This document shows positions 11,821 to 23,163 of a stretch of DNA of 64,000 bases, one piece after another (the stretch's first letter is position 1; the number at the start of each line of letters is the position of its first letter). Made by a program: the position numbers and the translations under genes. The notes beneath the pieces are model-generated. The model saw only the letters and a list, made by a program, of their open reading frames with translations. It was not told the DNA's origin and searched no databases. Source of the stretch: Pseudoneurospora amorphoporcata (lineage: Eukaryota; Ascomycota; Sordariomycetes; Sordariales; Sordariaceae); NCBI GenBank assembly GCA_033297205.1, contig MU859104.1:150893-214892 (forward strand). Reading direction: 5' to 3'.

Positions 11821-12214
11821 TCAGTAAACAAACCAACTCTGCGTCAAAGGCAACTCACTACTCGGCTCCGCCTCACAAACCTTTCCATCTGCCTCAACCG
11901 TATACCTCTCCGGGTCGACCTTCATCTTGGGCATCCTCTCATTGAACTTCATGTCCCTTTTGCTAACCGTCCTACACCCCTTGACAGCCTCCACCCGACT
12001 GTTTAGGTTATACCCCGCCACCGCACCACTATCGATACTCGCCTGGCTCACAAACAGGACTTTAGTCTGCGCAACCATCGGCGCGAACATCTGCCTGGCA
12101 ATAATTGGCTGCACGGTGGGTATGGAAGCGTTCGGATCGCCCATCATTGCAGAAGCGATCAGTCCGCTCTTGATAACCAGCGACGGCTTGGTCCCGAACC
12201 AGGCTGGTTCCCAG

Positions 12215-12245
<31 letters not shown>

Positions 12246-14726
12246 TGGAACCGATGAGGTGTGCCATGCCCTGTGCCAGGGCCGGGTTGATGGTGTATTT
12301 GGAAATGTACCGCTTCACGCGGTAGTTATCTGCTCCTCCCGTTCCCTCATCTTCAGGGAGGAAGCCGCGTTGCACCTTATTCTTATGCGCCGTGTTCCAA
12401 GTGCGCAAAATGACTTCGCCGCAACGGCCCATCGCTTGGCTATCGCTGGACATCATGCTGATGGCACCTAAATCGTGCAGAACGTCCTCGGCGGCGATGG
12501 TCTCGGCGCGGATGCGCGACTCGGCGAAGGCCACGTCCTCCGGGATGTTCTTGGACAGGTGGTGGCACACCATTAACATGTCTAGATGCTCGTCTAGGGT
12601 GTTGCGGGTGTAGGGGCGGGTGGGGTTGGTGGATGAGGGAAGCACGTTGGGGTGTTCGACGACGGAGATGATATCCGGTGCGTGGCCCCCGCCGGCTCCT
12701 TCGGTGTGGTAAGTGTGGATGGTGCGGCCGGCGAAGGCAGCGATGGTTGACTCGACGAAGCCGGACTCGTTGAGCGTGTCGGTGTGGATCAGGCATTGCA
12801 CGTCGAGCTCGTCGCAGACGGTTAGGCAGGAGTCGATGGCCGCGGGGGTAGAGCCCCAGTCTTCGTGAAGCTTGAGGCCGCAGGCGCCGGCGAGGACCTG
12901 TTCACGAAGGGCGGAAGGGTCAGAGTCGTTTCCCTTGCCGGTGATGCCGATGTTAAGAGGGAGGGAGTCGCAGGCTTGAAGCATTTGGCGCATGTAGTGG
13001 GCACCGGGGGTGCAGGTGGTGGCGTTTGTGCCGGCGCTGGTGAGAGGTGGGAGTTAGTTGAGTTCGCGATATGTTGACGAAGAAGGAACAAAGCTTACCT
13101 AGGGCCAGTTCCTCCACCAAGGAAAGTGGTGATGCCAGCCGCCAAAGCCTCAGCCGCCTGTTGAGGGCAGATAAAGTGAATATGCGTATCAATTCCTCCC
13201 GCCGTGATAATCTTGCCCTCACCCGCCACCACATCCGTGCAGCTCCCCACGATCATGCCCGGCGTGACACCATCCATCACATCCGGGTTACCAGCCTTGC
13301 CAATGCCGACAATGACACCAGCCTTGACGCCGATATCCGCCTTGTAGATGCCCGTCCAGTCCACCACCAACGCGTTCGTCACCACCATATCCAGCGTCTC
13401 CTCATCCGACCTGCCGGTAGCCTGCCCCATGCCCTCTCTCAGTGTCTTTCCACCACCAAACTTACACTCATCCCCGTAAACAGTGTAATCCTTCTCGACC
13501 TTAATCCACAGATCCGTAGCCCCCAGCCTCACCATATCCCCCACCGTCGGCCCAAACATGCCTACGTACGCCCTTCTATCCATCGTGAAAGGTTCACTGA
13601 TAAACGCGGCATCACCCGCCGGCTCCGGGACATGGGCGAAACCAGCAGCTTGCAACTTGGCAATGATCTCCTCCGCCCTGGACAGATCCAGCTTGCCCGA
13701 GGCCAGGTTATTGCCGCCCCTGATAACCTTGTTGCCGCCGATCTCCACCAGCGTCACCGTCTTGGTGTCGCCCGGCTCGAACCGCACCGACGTGCCGGCG
13801 GCAATATCCAGCCGATAGCCATATGCCCGCAAGCGGTCGAACTCCAACTGCGGATTCGTCTCGATGAAGTGGTAGTGGCTGCCGACCTGGATCGGACGGT
13901 CGCCCTTGCTGGTTACCTTTAAACGAATCCGTTTGCAGCCTTCGTTGAGCTTCATCTTGGCTTCCTTGACGCAGACCACGGCGCCGGGTTGTTTGCTGGC
14001 TTCGTAGGCTGCGGCCGGGGGAAGAGGGAAGACGGAGTCGTCGTTGGGCGGGATGGGCAGGAAGCTGCCGTAAAGGGCCCGCGCGAGGTCGCCGTCGTCG
14101 GAGCTGATGGGGTTGTGCACGGTGACTAGGAAGGTGCCCGAGGTAAAAGTGCCTTCGACTTGGATCTCGTGTAAGGTAGAGGTCACTTCGGGCAGGACGT
14201 GGCGCCGGCCGAGCATGGTGGCGCCCAGGGCCATGAGGTCGGCGACGGTGTGGTTGCCATCGCGGATGAGCTCTTGGAGGTTGTTGGCGATAAGAGCCTG
14301 GAGGATTGTGTTAGTGAGTGAGATGGGTGAGAAGGGAAGTAAGAGAGGACTTACGGTCGCTTCGGAATGGTTCAGTTTTACACCTCTTGCGAGACGTCTT
14401 TGCGCTAGCAATCCGAGTTGAGAGATGGCGAGCTTGTCGAGCTGTCAAGGTGAAAGCGCAACATGATGTTGTGAAGAGGTTAGTGATGCGGACTTGCTGC
14501 TGTATGGGATGAATCTTTCTCATGGAGGTGTCACAGCCCCGTTTACCTCCTCAAAGTACTAACACAGGGGTAACGCAGTGCCATCTTGCGCTTCTACCTC
14601 TATGCACGCCAAGTCGATGTCCGTGACACTTTCCCTGTGTGAACCGTTGTAAAACGCACATATGGAAGGATCAACGAACGGGGGCACAACGAACTAACCA
14701 CTAACCTCTTTGGGAATGAGATGCAT
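11821..14726 (-). CDS. Urease (single-chain, nickel dependent)
   Basis: Exons are 14726-14706, 14441-14355, 14297-13099 and 13036-11821, giving 840 residues, the usual length for plant and fungal ureases. Exon 1 encodes only 'MHLIPKE', the conserved N-terminus. The gamma-, beta- and alpha-like regions follow in one chain. Active-site features are intact: the first metal-binding pair in 'GGIDTHIHF', the Lys that is carbamylated in 'GACGLKLHEDW', the His residues in 'QCLIHTDTLNESGF' and 'HTYHTEGAGGGHAPD', and the mobile-flap Cys in 'LMVCHHL'. The enzyme hydrolyses urea to ammonia and carbamate in the cytosol, for nitrogen scavenging. It needs accessory proteins for nickel loading, and none is visible here. 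The 264-nt first intron separates the 21-nt exon, so gene finders could easily miss the true start. No interruption is seen. Confidence 0.97.
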
Positions 14727-15382
14727 CTTGTTCTCGTCAGAGGGAGGTACTGCCTCCTGTCATTGATGTTGACGAGAGTTTCGATGCAAAATTGGCAATG
14801 AACGAAATCAAGAAAACAAGAGAAACAGTTTCCTCTGACAAGATGACACTAACATCTTGAGAGCTGCTGCTAGTTCCGCGCCCCGATATTTCCGTAGCTC
14901 TGTACCGCTGCTTATCAGTCCGCTTCCCCATGTTCTAGATGTGGCCGCGGTAAAACCGAGGACACCGACTGCGGTGGGATGTTGTCCCAGAGCTTAGACT
15001 ACTGTACCCCGCACACTTTTACTGATAAGGCGGATATTGTTAGTAACAGCTCAAACGGTAAACTTTTTTTTGTTTACAACTCGAAAGGCCCCAGCACCAA
15101 TGATAGCGCGGTAGCCACACTTACACGGCAAAGAAAATACAACAATGTACCACAAACAACACGGTGGATAGATAAACTTGTACGTAGAATAATCCGGCTT
15201 GGAAATTCAATCCAAATGATCATACTCTGTACAGCAAGCAAATGCCTAGTTGAACTCCACGCTCCTTCGACTGCTGAACCGTCACCTGAGAACTAAGAAA
15301 ATACATGTACAACACTTCTAAGAACCCTATTTCCCCTCCTCAAACCTATGTTGTAGCTTGCCATCTGCGATCTCAACACCAT
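14727..15382. other. Urease upstream region, no gene seen
   Basis: This lies between the urease start and the 3' end of the next minus-strand gene. It would hold the urease promoter and the 3' UTR of the neighbouring gene. No coding feature is evident. Confidence 0.5.
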
Positions 15383-17260
15383 CTACCAACCAAGACCGGG
15401 AACACGTCTATTATACGCCTTTGCCTCCAACTCCGGTAACTCCTCTTTCCCTCTAGCCAACGCCTCCCGCACTCTCTCATTCTCAACATCCCTTATCTTA
15501 TTCCTCGCCGACTCCAGCCTCTCAACTCCCCTATCAATGGTTTCGACATGCACATAGAGCGGGATATCAAGCCCAGCATCCCTCGCCACCTCCGGCTCTC
15601 CAACCCGATCTCTTAGCCCATTGAGACTAGCCTGGATATTCTGCAACTCGACGATGAGTTCGCTAAGCTGCGTCACGGCTTCCGAGCGCTGCTCCTCGAC
15701 CTTCCCAAGTAGGGTCAGCTGGTTGTTGTAGCTCTTGCGGTTGCCGGATTTGATGCCGATGTAGGTCCACAACTGCCAAAAGACCTCCTCCTTCTTTGCC
15801 TGTATGTGTTCCTGCGTTCTGGTTACGAAATCGTATATGACTTCGAGGTGATCTTCTGCCCTCTGCAGCGTAACCAGCACGGCTTGCGCTTCCCTTATCA
15901 GGTTGGCAATCTTGTCCGAGACGCGGATCGTGTGGTCGATGTACTGGTCCAGAAGCTTGCGCTCTGTGTAGGTTGATGGCTGAAAGGGGGAGAAGACCCA
16001 GTCCCACCACTCGCCTATGATGCCGCGGTGCTCCATATCATCGGAGAGTTCGTCGATGTAGCGAGATGTCCATCGGTTGACGCTGATTATGGAATCGATG
16101 GTCGAGCCGACGCGGGTGTTGAACCTTTGAAGATCCCAGGTTGCCGAGCTTGCGGCGTCGATGTACCCGTCGAATTCGAGGATCAGCTGTTCTTTGCCGT
16201 GGAGCTGGCTGTAACGGACCATGGTCCGCAGATCGCGGATGGCTAGTTCGGAGCGCTTCATCTCCAAAGGTAGCGAGGCACTTTCGGCCGCTTTTTCTAG
16301 AACTCCCTCAAACCGATCCTGTACCTCTATTATAGGATCAAACTGAATGTGGGTGTTCGTTTTTGTAGAAGAGTCCACGCAAAATGGCAGATTGAGCCAC
16401 CTCGCGCCTGGCACACGACATACTGGTGATAAGGCCGCGTGGATGGATAGAGTTGCCATGTTCTGGACCATCGAAAGGAGGCCAAAGATGAGGTAAACAG
16501 ACACTAGGATAGCGATGGGCTTTTGCGCATATCGGAACGCAAGCCCCACGACTCCCAGAGCCCAAGAAAAAGTGTTGAACACGGCATCCGGTACTGAGTC
16601 GAAGAACCGGTCAAAAAATCCCTTGATTTCTGGCGCCTGTTGCCGTTTTGGTGTCCTAGACCTCTTCATTTCCTCGACCCTCTCCTCAATATCTGCGTTG
16701 ACCTCGGTATCCTCACCCGATGAGTGATGATCATCACGGGATTCTGTTAGCCTATGACGGTCGGAACGGTGTGTTTGGCGGTGGCGAAGACCAGGCAACG
16801 ATGGTGGAAACTGGCGTATTGTAATGGATGACCGTGTACTGGAACGTCTGCTGTCCATAAGTTTGCTATCGACATCTACCATGGGCATGTAAAATTCCTG
16901 TGGTGTTGGCTGGATCCGGTGTCTCATGTTTTCGCGAGACGCGTGCCGGACAGACTGTGGTATGGAAGGTCGAAAGGGAGTCCTCATGATGACCTGATCA
17001 TCGTCTTCGGCTCTGTGTAAGAAACCTTCGAGACTCTCGTCCTGTGATCCTCCTATACTGAATGGCTGAGATCCGTCCATACTGAAAGGCTGGCTCCCGT
17101 CTACATGCGAGTGGTCGCTTTGGCTGGATAGGATCATATCGTTTCCATCATAGTCGTCGGGCATTAATGAGGTGTCGAAACTATCATTCTCGCCTCCCTC
17201 GACCATGCGCCAAGAACTCGAGACATTGGGCGGCTGCCCTGGTGGTTGACGTCCTGACAT
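15383..17260 (-). CDS. Unrecognised membrane protein with coiled-coil C-terminal half
   Basis: An intronless frame of 625 residues. Residues 1-215 are Ser/Asp/His/Arg-rich and probably disordered. They include a short repeat in which 'DGSQPF' occurs twice with a third variant 'GGSQ'. A hydrophobic region at about 225-262 ('VGLAFRYAQKPIAILVSVYL' and 'IFGLLSMVQNMATL') looks like one or two membrane segments. From about 310 to the end the protein is largely helical with heptad-like segments and many charged residues, suggesting coiled coils. I do not recognise a named family. A role in an internal membrane, such as nuclear envelope or mitochondrial outer membrane, is possible but not shown. Its length, even codon use and distinct start context support a real gene. 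It is divergent from the threonyl-tRNA synthetase gene across a 1.5 kb region. Confidence 0.85.
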   Translation of the reverse strand: MSGRQPPGQPPNVSSSWRMVEGGENDSFDTSLMPDDYDGNDMILSSQSDHSHVDGSQPFSMDGSQPFSIGGSQDESLEGFLHRAEDDDQVIMRTPFRPSIPQSVRHASRENMRHRIQPTPQEFYMPMVDVDSKLMDSRRSSTRSSITIRQFPPSLPGLRHRQTHRSDRHRLTESRDDHHSSGEDTEVNADIEERVEEMKRSRTPKRQQAPEIKGFFDRFFDSVPDAVFNTFSWALGVVGLAFRYAQKPIAILVSVYLIFGLLSMVQNMATLSIHAALSPVCRVPGARWLNLPFCVDSSTKTNTHIQFDPIIEVQDRFEGVLEKAAESASLPLEMKRSELAIRDLRTMVRYSQLHGKEQLILEFDGYIDAASSATWDLQRFNTRVGSTIDSIISVNRWTSRYIDELSDDMEHRGIIGEWWDWVFSPFQPSTYTERKLLDQYIDHTIRVSDKIANLIREAQAVLVTLQRAEDHLEVIYDFVTRTQEHIQAKKEEVFWQLWTYIGIKSGNRKSYNNQLTLLGKVEEQRSEAVTQLSELIVELQNIQASLNGLRDRVGEPEVARDAGLDIPLYVHVETIDRGVERLESARNKIRDVENERVREALARGKEELPELEAKAYNRRVPGLGW

Positions 17261-18730
17261 GGTTATGTAACTACCATGAGTGAGCCGGTGGGGAAGAGAC
17301 TTATGATAAGAGGGGTGAAGTCAAGGTTTTATAGAGAGGATGGGGCCGCGATAACATGGAGCATAAAAGCCCAAGGACGTCGGGATTGGTGGTTGATGTT
17401 ATGTGGACTTAGGCAACAGTGCCTCTCTTATATGCTTCGGTCCTGGGTTGATTTGATTATCGACAGCGGGGGAGCTCGGCCAAATCTTAACGGTAACTGA
17501 TAACTGGTTCTTTGTTTACCGTGAAGTCGATCCCAGGCTTCAAGCTGCTCAGAAGCAAGGTGCGCACAGACTGATACCGTGTATTTGAGTCACGACAAGG
17601 CACCGATACACGGGTATAAGTGGTGAAAACGGAAGTATCAGATGAGGCGCGCGGGATCAGAGGTGAATGTTCCACGGGTACAGGGTTGTATAAAAGAAGA
17701 GGAGAGCCGGGTATGTTCTTTGATAACCCAACAACAGCTTTGAGATTTTGAGGCTGAGTGAGATGTCGTCAAACCAAGCAACTGGAATGCGACGGAAATG
17801 GACTAGGTAAGGTTAAACTGTAGGGTAGGTAGGCGGAGGGAGGAGAAGGGAGGGAGGGAGGCAACGTGAAAGTTAACGGTAAGAGGGTGCAAGGTACCGA
17901 TGCACGCTGCTACAATGCCCGTGTGTGCCGCAACCCATGTCCTGTCAGGCCTGTCACAGGACGGGATGATGTTAAAAGAAGTTCTGGTGACCCTTCCTTG
18001 TATCGTCGACCTCGGTCGGTCATAGAGCAGCAGCTGAGGACGGTGACTCGGTGAACTTTTGAGTAGTGAGTGACGTCGAGAAGAATCACGGCCAGGACCG
18101 TTCGTTGTGTGCACTTATCTCACCCCCAGTCCCGTCACCTGCCCCGCCCGGCAGACAGGTGCCCGCTGTGCCCGTTGACGCTCGGCAAACGGCCCCGAGC
18201 GGGGGTGGAGGGCTGGCCCAGTCAGTGTCACTGGGCAGCTCCCACTAGGCGTTGCAGCGGCAGGGGTAAGGTACGTAGGTACAGATCAATGCTAGTTTCT
18301 TTGTTAGTACGAGACTCGCAACCTCTTCAGATCAGGGAGAAGACAAGGGATTTTGGCGCTCCTATTGGACCAAACCACCCCAAGACCCGGCCAAGAACAA
18401 CGATTTGTGATCGTGTCCCGCACACATGCCACCAAAACTTAACTCCATTTCCAGCGGCCAATAACGAACCAAATGCCTTTTCAGGCCAGGAGTCCCGCCT
18501 AGCCAGCTTGAAAGTGGTGAAAGTGCCCTCTGTAAGTACCGAGCTAACGAACAAACCAGGGGTGATGTGTATATGGGACGAGCCTATAGCTATCGCCAAA
18601 ACACCGGCTTCGGGCCTCGAAGCGCGACAAAGAAGCCAGCCAGCCCGAGCTTCCATCTCCTCGTCTGGAAAAGTTTCTCGCCATCACACCCAATTCCGAC
18701 ACCTCTCAACGACAACCGCAAAACCGGACA
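17261..18730. other. Divergent promoter region
   Basis: This lies between two divergently transcribed genes. It contains GGTAGG/GGGAGG-rich runs around 17815-17865 and a GGTACGTAGGTAC element near 18270. A 245-codon open frame at 18070-18807 overlaps the following gene in another frame and has no family features. No gene is called. Confidence 0.5.
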
Positions 18731-20245
18731 GTGTGGAGAGGCGACGGGAGGATGCTCTCTCAACGGCTCACACGATGGACTTCTCGGGCCCTCTTGACCC
18801 GCGCTAGGGTAAAGCTCGCTCGCCCTGCCATTTCCCAAGTCCAAGTGCGCCATCGGCTGTGCTCCTCTTGCGCCAGCGCGAACCCCGTCCCCGCGAAGCC
18901 AGCAGCACCCGATCATCGCGACCTCGGAACACAGCAGGAGCTGTTCATGACCTCAATCTACAGCCCTGGATCGCCCATCTTTCTGCCCAATGGCGCCCGC
19001 ATCTTCAACCGTCTTATCGAATACCTCCGCAAGCAATACGTCCACTATGGCTTCCAAGAAGTCATCACCCCGACCATCTACAAGAAGGCGCTCTGGGCCA
19101 AGTCGGGACATCTCGAAAACTATGCCGACGACATGTTCACCGTTACGAGCACATCACCCTCGCGCGCCGATGTTACCGAGGCCGGCGAGGTCGACGAATA
19201 CGGACTCAAGCCCATGAACTGCCCGGGCCACTGCCTGATTTTCGCGGCGCAAAAACGAAGCTATCGCGACCTCCCCATTCGCTACGCCGACTTCAGCCCC
19301 CTCCATCGTAACGAGATCTCGGGCGCATTGAGCGGCCTTACCCGTGTTCGCCGATTCCACCAAGACGACGGTCACATTTTCTGCCGGCCGAACCAGATCG
19401 AGGACGAGATCAGCAAGACGCTCGAGTTCATCCGACGCGTGTACAAGGACTTCCGCCTGGGATCGTATCGTCTGAAGCTTTCCACGAGACCAGAAAACTA
19501 TATGGGCAGTCTGGAGGACTGGGAGCATGCGGAAGGATCCCTAAAGCGAGCCTTGGATACTTCGGGAGAGCCATGGACCTTGAACGAGGGAGATGGTGCC
19601 TTTTACGGGCCCAAGATCGACGTAATCCTGAAGGACTCGGACGGAAAGGAACATCAGACGGCCACGATTCAGCTCGATTTCCAGCTGCCCAAGCGGTTTG
19701 AGCTCGAGTACCAGGCGCCAGCTCCCGAACTGGAAGCCAAGGGCGAGACGACTACGGATCCCGAACTTCTTGCTGTGTCTGGACCCGTGAGACCTGTAAT
19801 GGTCCACCGGGCTGTTCTGGGCTCGGCAGAGCGCATGTTCGCTTTGCTGACTGAGCACTTTAATGGCAAATGGCCATTCTGGCTGAATCCTAGACAGGGC
19901 ATTGTCCTCACCGTAAACGACAGTGAGCCGGTGTTGCAGTTCGCGCGCAAGACGCAGAGGGTGTTGCTGGGCACAGACTCTGCAGATGTTCACGTATCCC
20001 CGTCTGGTCTTGCTGTCGACCTTGATGATAGTGCGCGCAGTCTGTCGCTCAAGATTCGCGAGGCCAAGACCAAGGGCTATGGTATGATTATCGTTGTTGG
20101 CCCCAAGGATGTTGCCAATGGCACTGTCGCGGTTGATGCTACCGGAGGTTTTCAGACAGGCGACAAGCCGGCGCTGAAGAACCTCGTCATGGCGCCCGAG
20201 GAGCTGCTGCAATTCATGAAGGCCAAGGTAGATGCATACGAATGA
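18731..20245 (+). CDS. Threonyl-tRNA synthetase, mitochondrial (MST1-like)
   Basis: A class II aminoacyl-tRNA synthetase of 504 codons without introns. The N-terminus is rich in Arg, Ser, Leu and Ala without acidic residues ('MLSQRLTRWTSRALLTRARV'), as in a mitochondrial presequence. The second Met at 18752 may be the true start. The catalytic core begins near 'DLGTQQELF'. It contains the zinc-binding Cys in 'LKPMNCPGHC', motif 2 in 'GLTRVRRFHQDDGHIF', the zinc-binding His and motif 3 in 'MVHRAVLGSAERMFALLTEH', and an anticodon-binding domain from about residue 390. The N-terminal TGS and editing domains of cytosolic ThrRS are absent, as in yeast MST1 (462 residues). It charges mitochondrial tRNA-Thr. 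All signature residues that I can check are present. Confidence 0.94.
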   Translation: MWRGDGRMLSQRLTRWTSRALLTRARVKLARPAISQVQVRHRLCSSCASANPVPAKPAAPDHRDLGTQQELFMTSIYSPGSPIFLPNGARIFNRLIEYLRKQYVHYGFQEVITPTIYKKALWAKSGHLENYADDMFTVTSTSPSRADVTEAGEVDEYGLKPMNCPGHCLIFAAQKRSYRDLPIRYADFSPLHRNEISGALSGLTRVRRFHQDDGHIFCRPNQIEDEISKTLEFIRRVYKDFRLGSYRLKLSTRPENYMGSLEDWEHAEGSLKRALDTSGEPWTLNEGDGAFYGPKIDVILKDSDGKEHQTATIQLDFQLPKRFELEYQAPAPELEAKGETTTDPELLAVSGPVRPVMVHRAVLGSAERMFALLTEHFNGKWPFWLNPRQGIVLTVNDSEPVLQFARKTQRVLLGTDSADVHVSPSGLAVDLDDSARSLSLKIREAKTKGYGMIIVVGPKDVANGTVAVDATGGFQTGDKPALKNLVMAPEELLQFMKAKVDAYE

Positions 20246-20684
20246 ACGATATCCTGCCGTTCTGCGTAAGCTCTCACTTCGTCACGAGGCCTCCCACTTT
20301 GTCTCCTGGTGGTGCCAGTTGTGCGATCCGTCCAATCTCGAAATGGTGACCTGCTTTCGATTGTTTGCTTTGTAGTTGTGAGACAAGGCTGATCGCAGCA
20401 CGTTAATTGAGCAAGTGCCGGCGGCGATGACGCAGTGCCAAAAGTGGGGCCGCCATTCCAGCGGGCCCGGGCGATCGCCATCTCCCCTGTCGTGGGCCAC
20501 TTCCATCCAGAGCTTCGGTTGACAGATCGCCGGGCACCTTCTTCCAGTTCATCAGCACTCGAATCAGCGCCACGGAACAACCCTCAGCACCAATCCCCCC
20601 CCCCCTTCCCCCACCGGTTCCATTCCGACGGAAGCTCTCCACCGCTACCACCATTCCCGTTCCATCCCCTATCCATCCCATTGT
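20246..20684. other. Short intergenic region between same-strand genes
   Basis: This holds the 3' UTR of the tRNA synthetase gene and the promoter of the Maf gene, with pyrimidine-rich leader sequence at 20595-20680. No gene is seen. Confidence 0.5.
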
Positions 20685-21691
20685 ATGCTTAGACGCGGGC
20701 TACAACTTTTAGCAAAACATCGTCCCAGTCGATCCACTATAACCTTACACATAGCAGCCATGGATCCTACCGAACCTGCGCCCGAGAACGTACCGGGCTA
20801 CATTGCGGCAGCCCGCCGTCATGGGATACCGCTCCGCCAGAGCGCCCCCATCAGACGGGGCCCCATGCCCCTTCAGCTTCCCATCCTTGAGCATCTGCGA
20901 ACCAAGAGGGTGATTCTGGCGTCGGCATCGCCCCGGCGGAAAGCTCTCCTCAATCAGGTAAGCCATCATTGCCACACCATTGTCTACTCTGCCCTAACAA
21001 ATTCACTGATTAGCTTGGCTTGGACAACGTCGAAATCTTCCCATCAGACAAGCCCGAAGACGTCGAAAAGGGCAAGATTACCCCCGAAGAATATGTCGCC
21101 GAGACGGCCCGCCGCAAGATCCTGCACGTATACGAGCAGGCCCTTAGGCAGCAAGAAGAGGACGAAAAGAAGAAGGAAATAGAGAGGCCCGCCGATCCCG
21201 CTCTCGTCATCTCCGCCGACACCGTCATCGCTACACGCTCCGGTCGGATCCTCGAGAAGCCGCGCGACGAGCAGGACCACATCCGCATGCTGAAACAACT
21301 CCGTGACACGCGCGTGCATCGTGTGCTGACGGCCGTGTGCGTGCTTGCCCCCAAGGACAACTTGGCCCACCCGGGATATGAGCTGGAAACGCACGTGGAA
21401 GACACCGAGGTCTACTTCGCGCAGGCCAAGGACGGATTGCCCGATGACGTAATTGAGGCATACGTCAAGACGCGCGAGGGTGCGGATAAGGCTGGCGGTT
21501 ATGCTATCCAGGGCGTTGGAGGCATGGTGCTGGTTGAAAAGATTGAGGGCAGCGTGGACAATGTCATTGGGTTGCCGGTCAGGAAAACATTGCAGTTGGC
21601 CGAGAAGGTGATCTTCAAGCAGGGCATCGATGATGACGATATTGGCAGCGACGAGGAGGACGACGAGGACGAGGAGCCGTATCGTGACTGA
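20685..21691 (+). CDS. Maf/YhdE-family nucleotide pyrophosphatase
   Basis: Exons are 20685-20957 and 21014-21691 (56-nt intron), coding for 316 residues. The Maf signature is complete: 'ILASASPRRKALLNQ' joins across the intron to 'LGLDNVEIFPS', then 'VISADTVIA' with the catalytic Asp, 'EKPRDEQDHIRMLKQL', and 'AGGYAIQGVGGMVLVEKIEG' followed by 'VDNVIGLPV'. Maf proteins hydrolyse non-canonical or modified nucleoside triphosphates such as dTTP, UTP or m5UTP to monophosphates. In humans the same domain is fused in ASMTL, so fungal copies are often named 'acetylserotonin methyltransferase-like'. No methyltransferase domain is present here. The C-terminus is an Asp/Glu-rich tail. Two in-frame starts are plausible: Met at 20685, with a basic N-terminal extension, and Met at 20760. 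Confidence 0.93.
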
Positions 21692-21921
21692 GAGGAGGTA
21701 CCATCTGGTTGAACTTCCATCAATGTCAGCATAGGGACAGGAACCCCTTCGACGGTGGCTTTACTGACTAATGGACCGGGGGTGATGGGACAAAGGGCCA
21801 GGCGCCCATGCAGAGCCTAGAACGTCAACAAACAATAGACAAAATAATAATGCCACAGGAAATGCCCTCTTCGCAAGAGGTCGAGGAAGTGAAATTCAGT
21901 TTCATGGCGTCTGCTGGCAGT
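21692..21921. other. 230-bp convergent 3' overlap region
   Basis: The Maf and D-amino-acid oxidase stop codons are 230 bp apart on opposite strands. Their 3' UTRs probably overlap. Confidence 0.5.
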
Positions 21922-23163
21922 CTACAATCTTGAACTCCTTTCCTTCTCAAGATACCCCTTGATACCCTCAACTACACCCTCGGCCACACCCCAAGACAAC
22001 TCATATCCTCTCCCACCCAACCCATACGCATGCATCACAAACCCAGCCCCATTCACCACCTCCCCTTCCAGCCTCAGTCCCCCCTTCCTCGTCGGCCTCC
22101 TCCCCACGATGTCCCTCACTGGCGTCAACCGGCTTTTCCCCTCCGCCAACATGTTGGGATACGTCCCCTCAAACGCCCTCAACAACCTCTCCCTCACCTG
22201 CGGATCCGGCTTCGGATCCCAATTATCCGGCTCCTTAGTCCCGCCAATGATTGTGCCCGCACCGAACCCTCTGGGGACACAAAAGGTCCAGCTCCCATCG
22301 GCATTCTGCCTCGTCACCGTCGCCTCGCACGGTTCCTGTACCAAACACGTCTGCCCCCTCGTAGGAAAAACCAGCTCATCATCACCCAGCCCAATGCCGG
22401 TGGCGTTCACCACGGCATCTGCTTTTGGCACCGTCTCCCCAAACTCCTTCACCCCATCCGAAAATAGCTGGAAAACCTCGGCGGTGCTGCGCACCTCCCG
22501 CTTAAACACCTTACCTCCCCGCGCAATAACCTGTCCCAGCAAAAACAGGCAGTACTGCATCGGGTTCACGCACCACGTGTCGTATTCACACCCCCACTTG
22601 ATCTTGTCGTCGGGGAACTCGTCGGCCCTCAAAACGCGGAAGGTGCCGGGGAGGCCTAGCTCTTGTGATGCCCTCTCGGCAGTGAGGGAAAGGTATTCGG
22701 GGCCGGGCGTCTCGAGGTATTCGATTCCTTTGAGGAAAGTGATGCCTGCCTGTTGGGCTTGGTTTTGGGATTGGAAGTGTTTCATGCGGTGGAAGGTGGA
22801 GAGGGAGAGGGCGTGTTCGCGCGCGCGGAGGGCGTGTTCGGATTGCTGGGTCTGGGTGAGGGGTGTGGAGGCGGGGGAGGGAGTGGGAAAGGGAGGTACC
22901 CAGCGGTTGTGGGCGCCGCCCCAGGGGGAGGTGAAGTTGATTTGGGCGCGGGGGTCGATGGACTCGAAGGGGGCGGGCAGGTCTTTGGCGAGGATGGTGG
23001 TGGTGTAGTTGGCTTCGAGGAGGGCGAGGGCCGAGGAGAGGCCGATTACGCCGGCGCTGGAAGTTTATTGTGTTAAGCTAAATGATTTGGGACATGCAGT
23101 TTGTTATGTCTGCTGTAATACTAACCCGATAACGACGATATGTCCTTTGGGTTTATCGGACAT
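21922..23163 (-). CDS. D-amino-acid oxidase, FAD dependent, peroxisomal
   Basis: Exons are 23163-23126 and 23056-21922 (69-nt intron), coding for 390 residues. The 38-nt first exon encodes 'MSDKPKGHIVVIG', and joining gives the dinucleotide-binding motif 'VVIGAGVIGLSSALALLEA'. Family landmarks follow: 'WGCEYDTWCVNPMQYCLFLL', 'NATGIG', 'RGQTCLV', the substrate-carboxylate Arg in 'DIVGRRPTRKGGLRLE', and 'AYGLGGRGYELSWGVAEG' near the end. The enzyme oxidises D-amino acids to 2-oxo acids, ammonia and hydrogen peroxide. The last three residues, Ser-Arg-Leu, are a type 1 peroxisomal targeting signal, fitting its peroxide-producing chemistry. It is convergent with the Maf gene. D-aspartate versus general D-amino-acid specificity cannot be told from this. 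Confidence 0.94.

Noticed and set aside
18070..18807. A 245-codon plus-strand frame upstream of and overlapping the threonyl-tRNA synthetase start
   Set aside because: It has no domain, Pro/Arg-rich composition typical of GC-rich noncoding DNA, and overlaps a well-supported gene in another frame.
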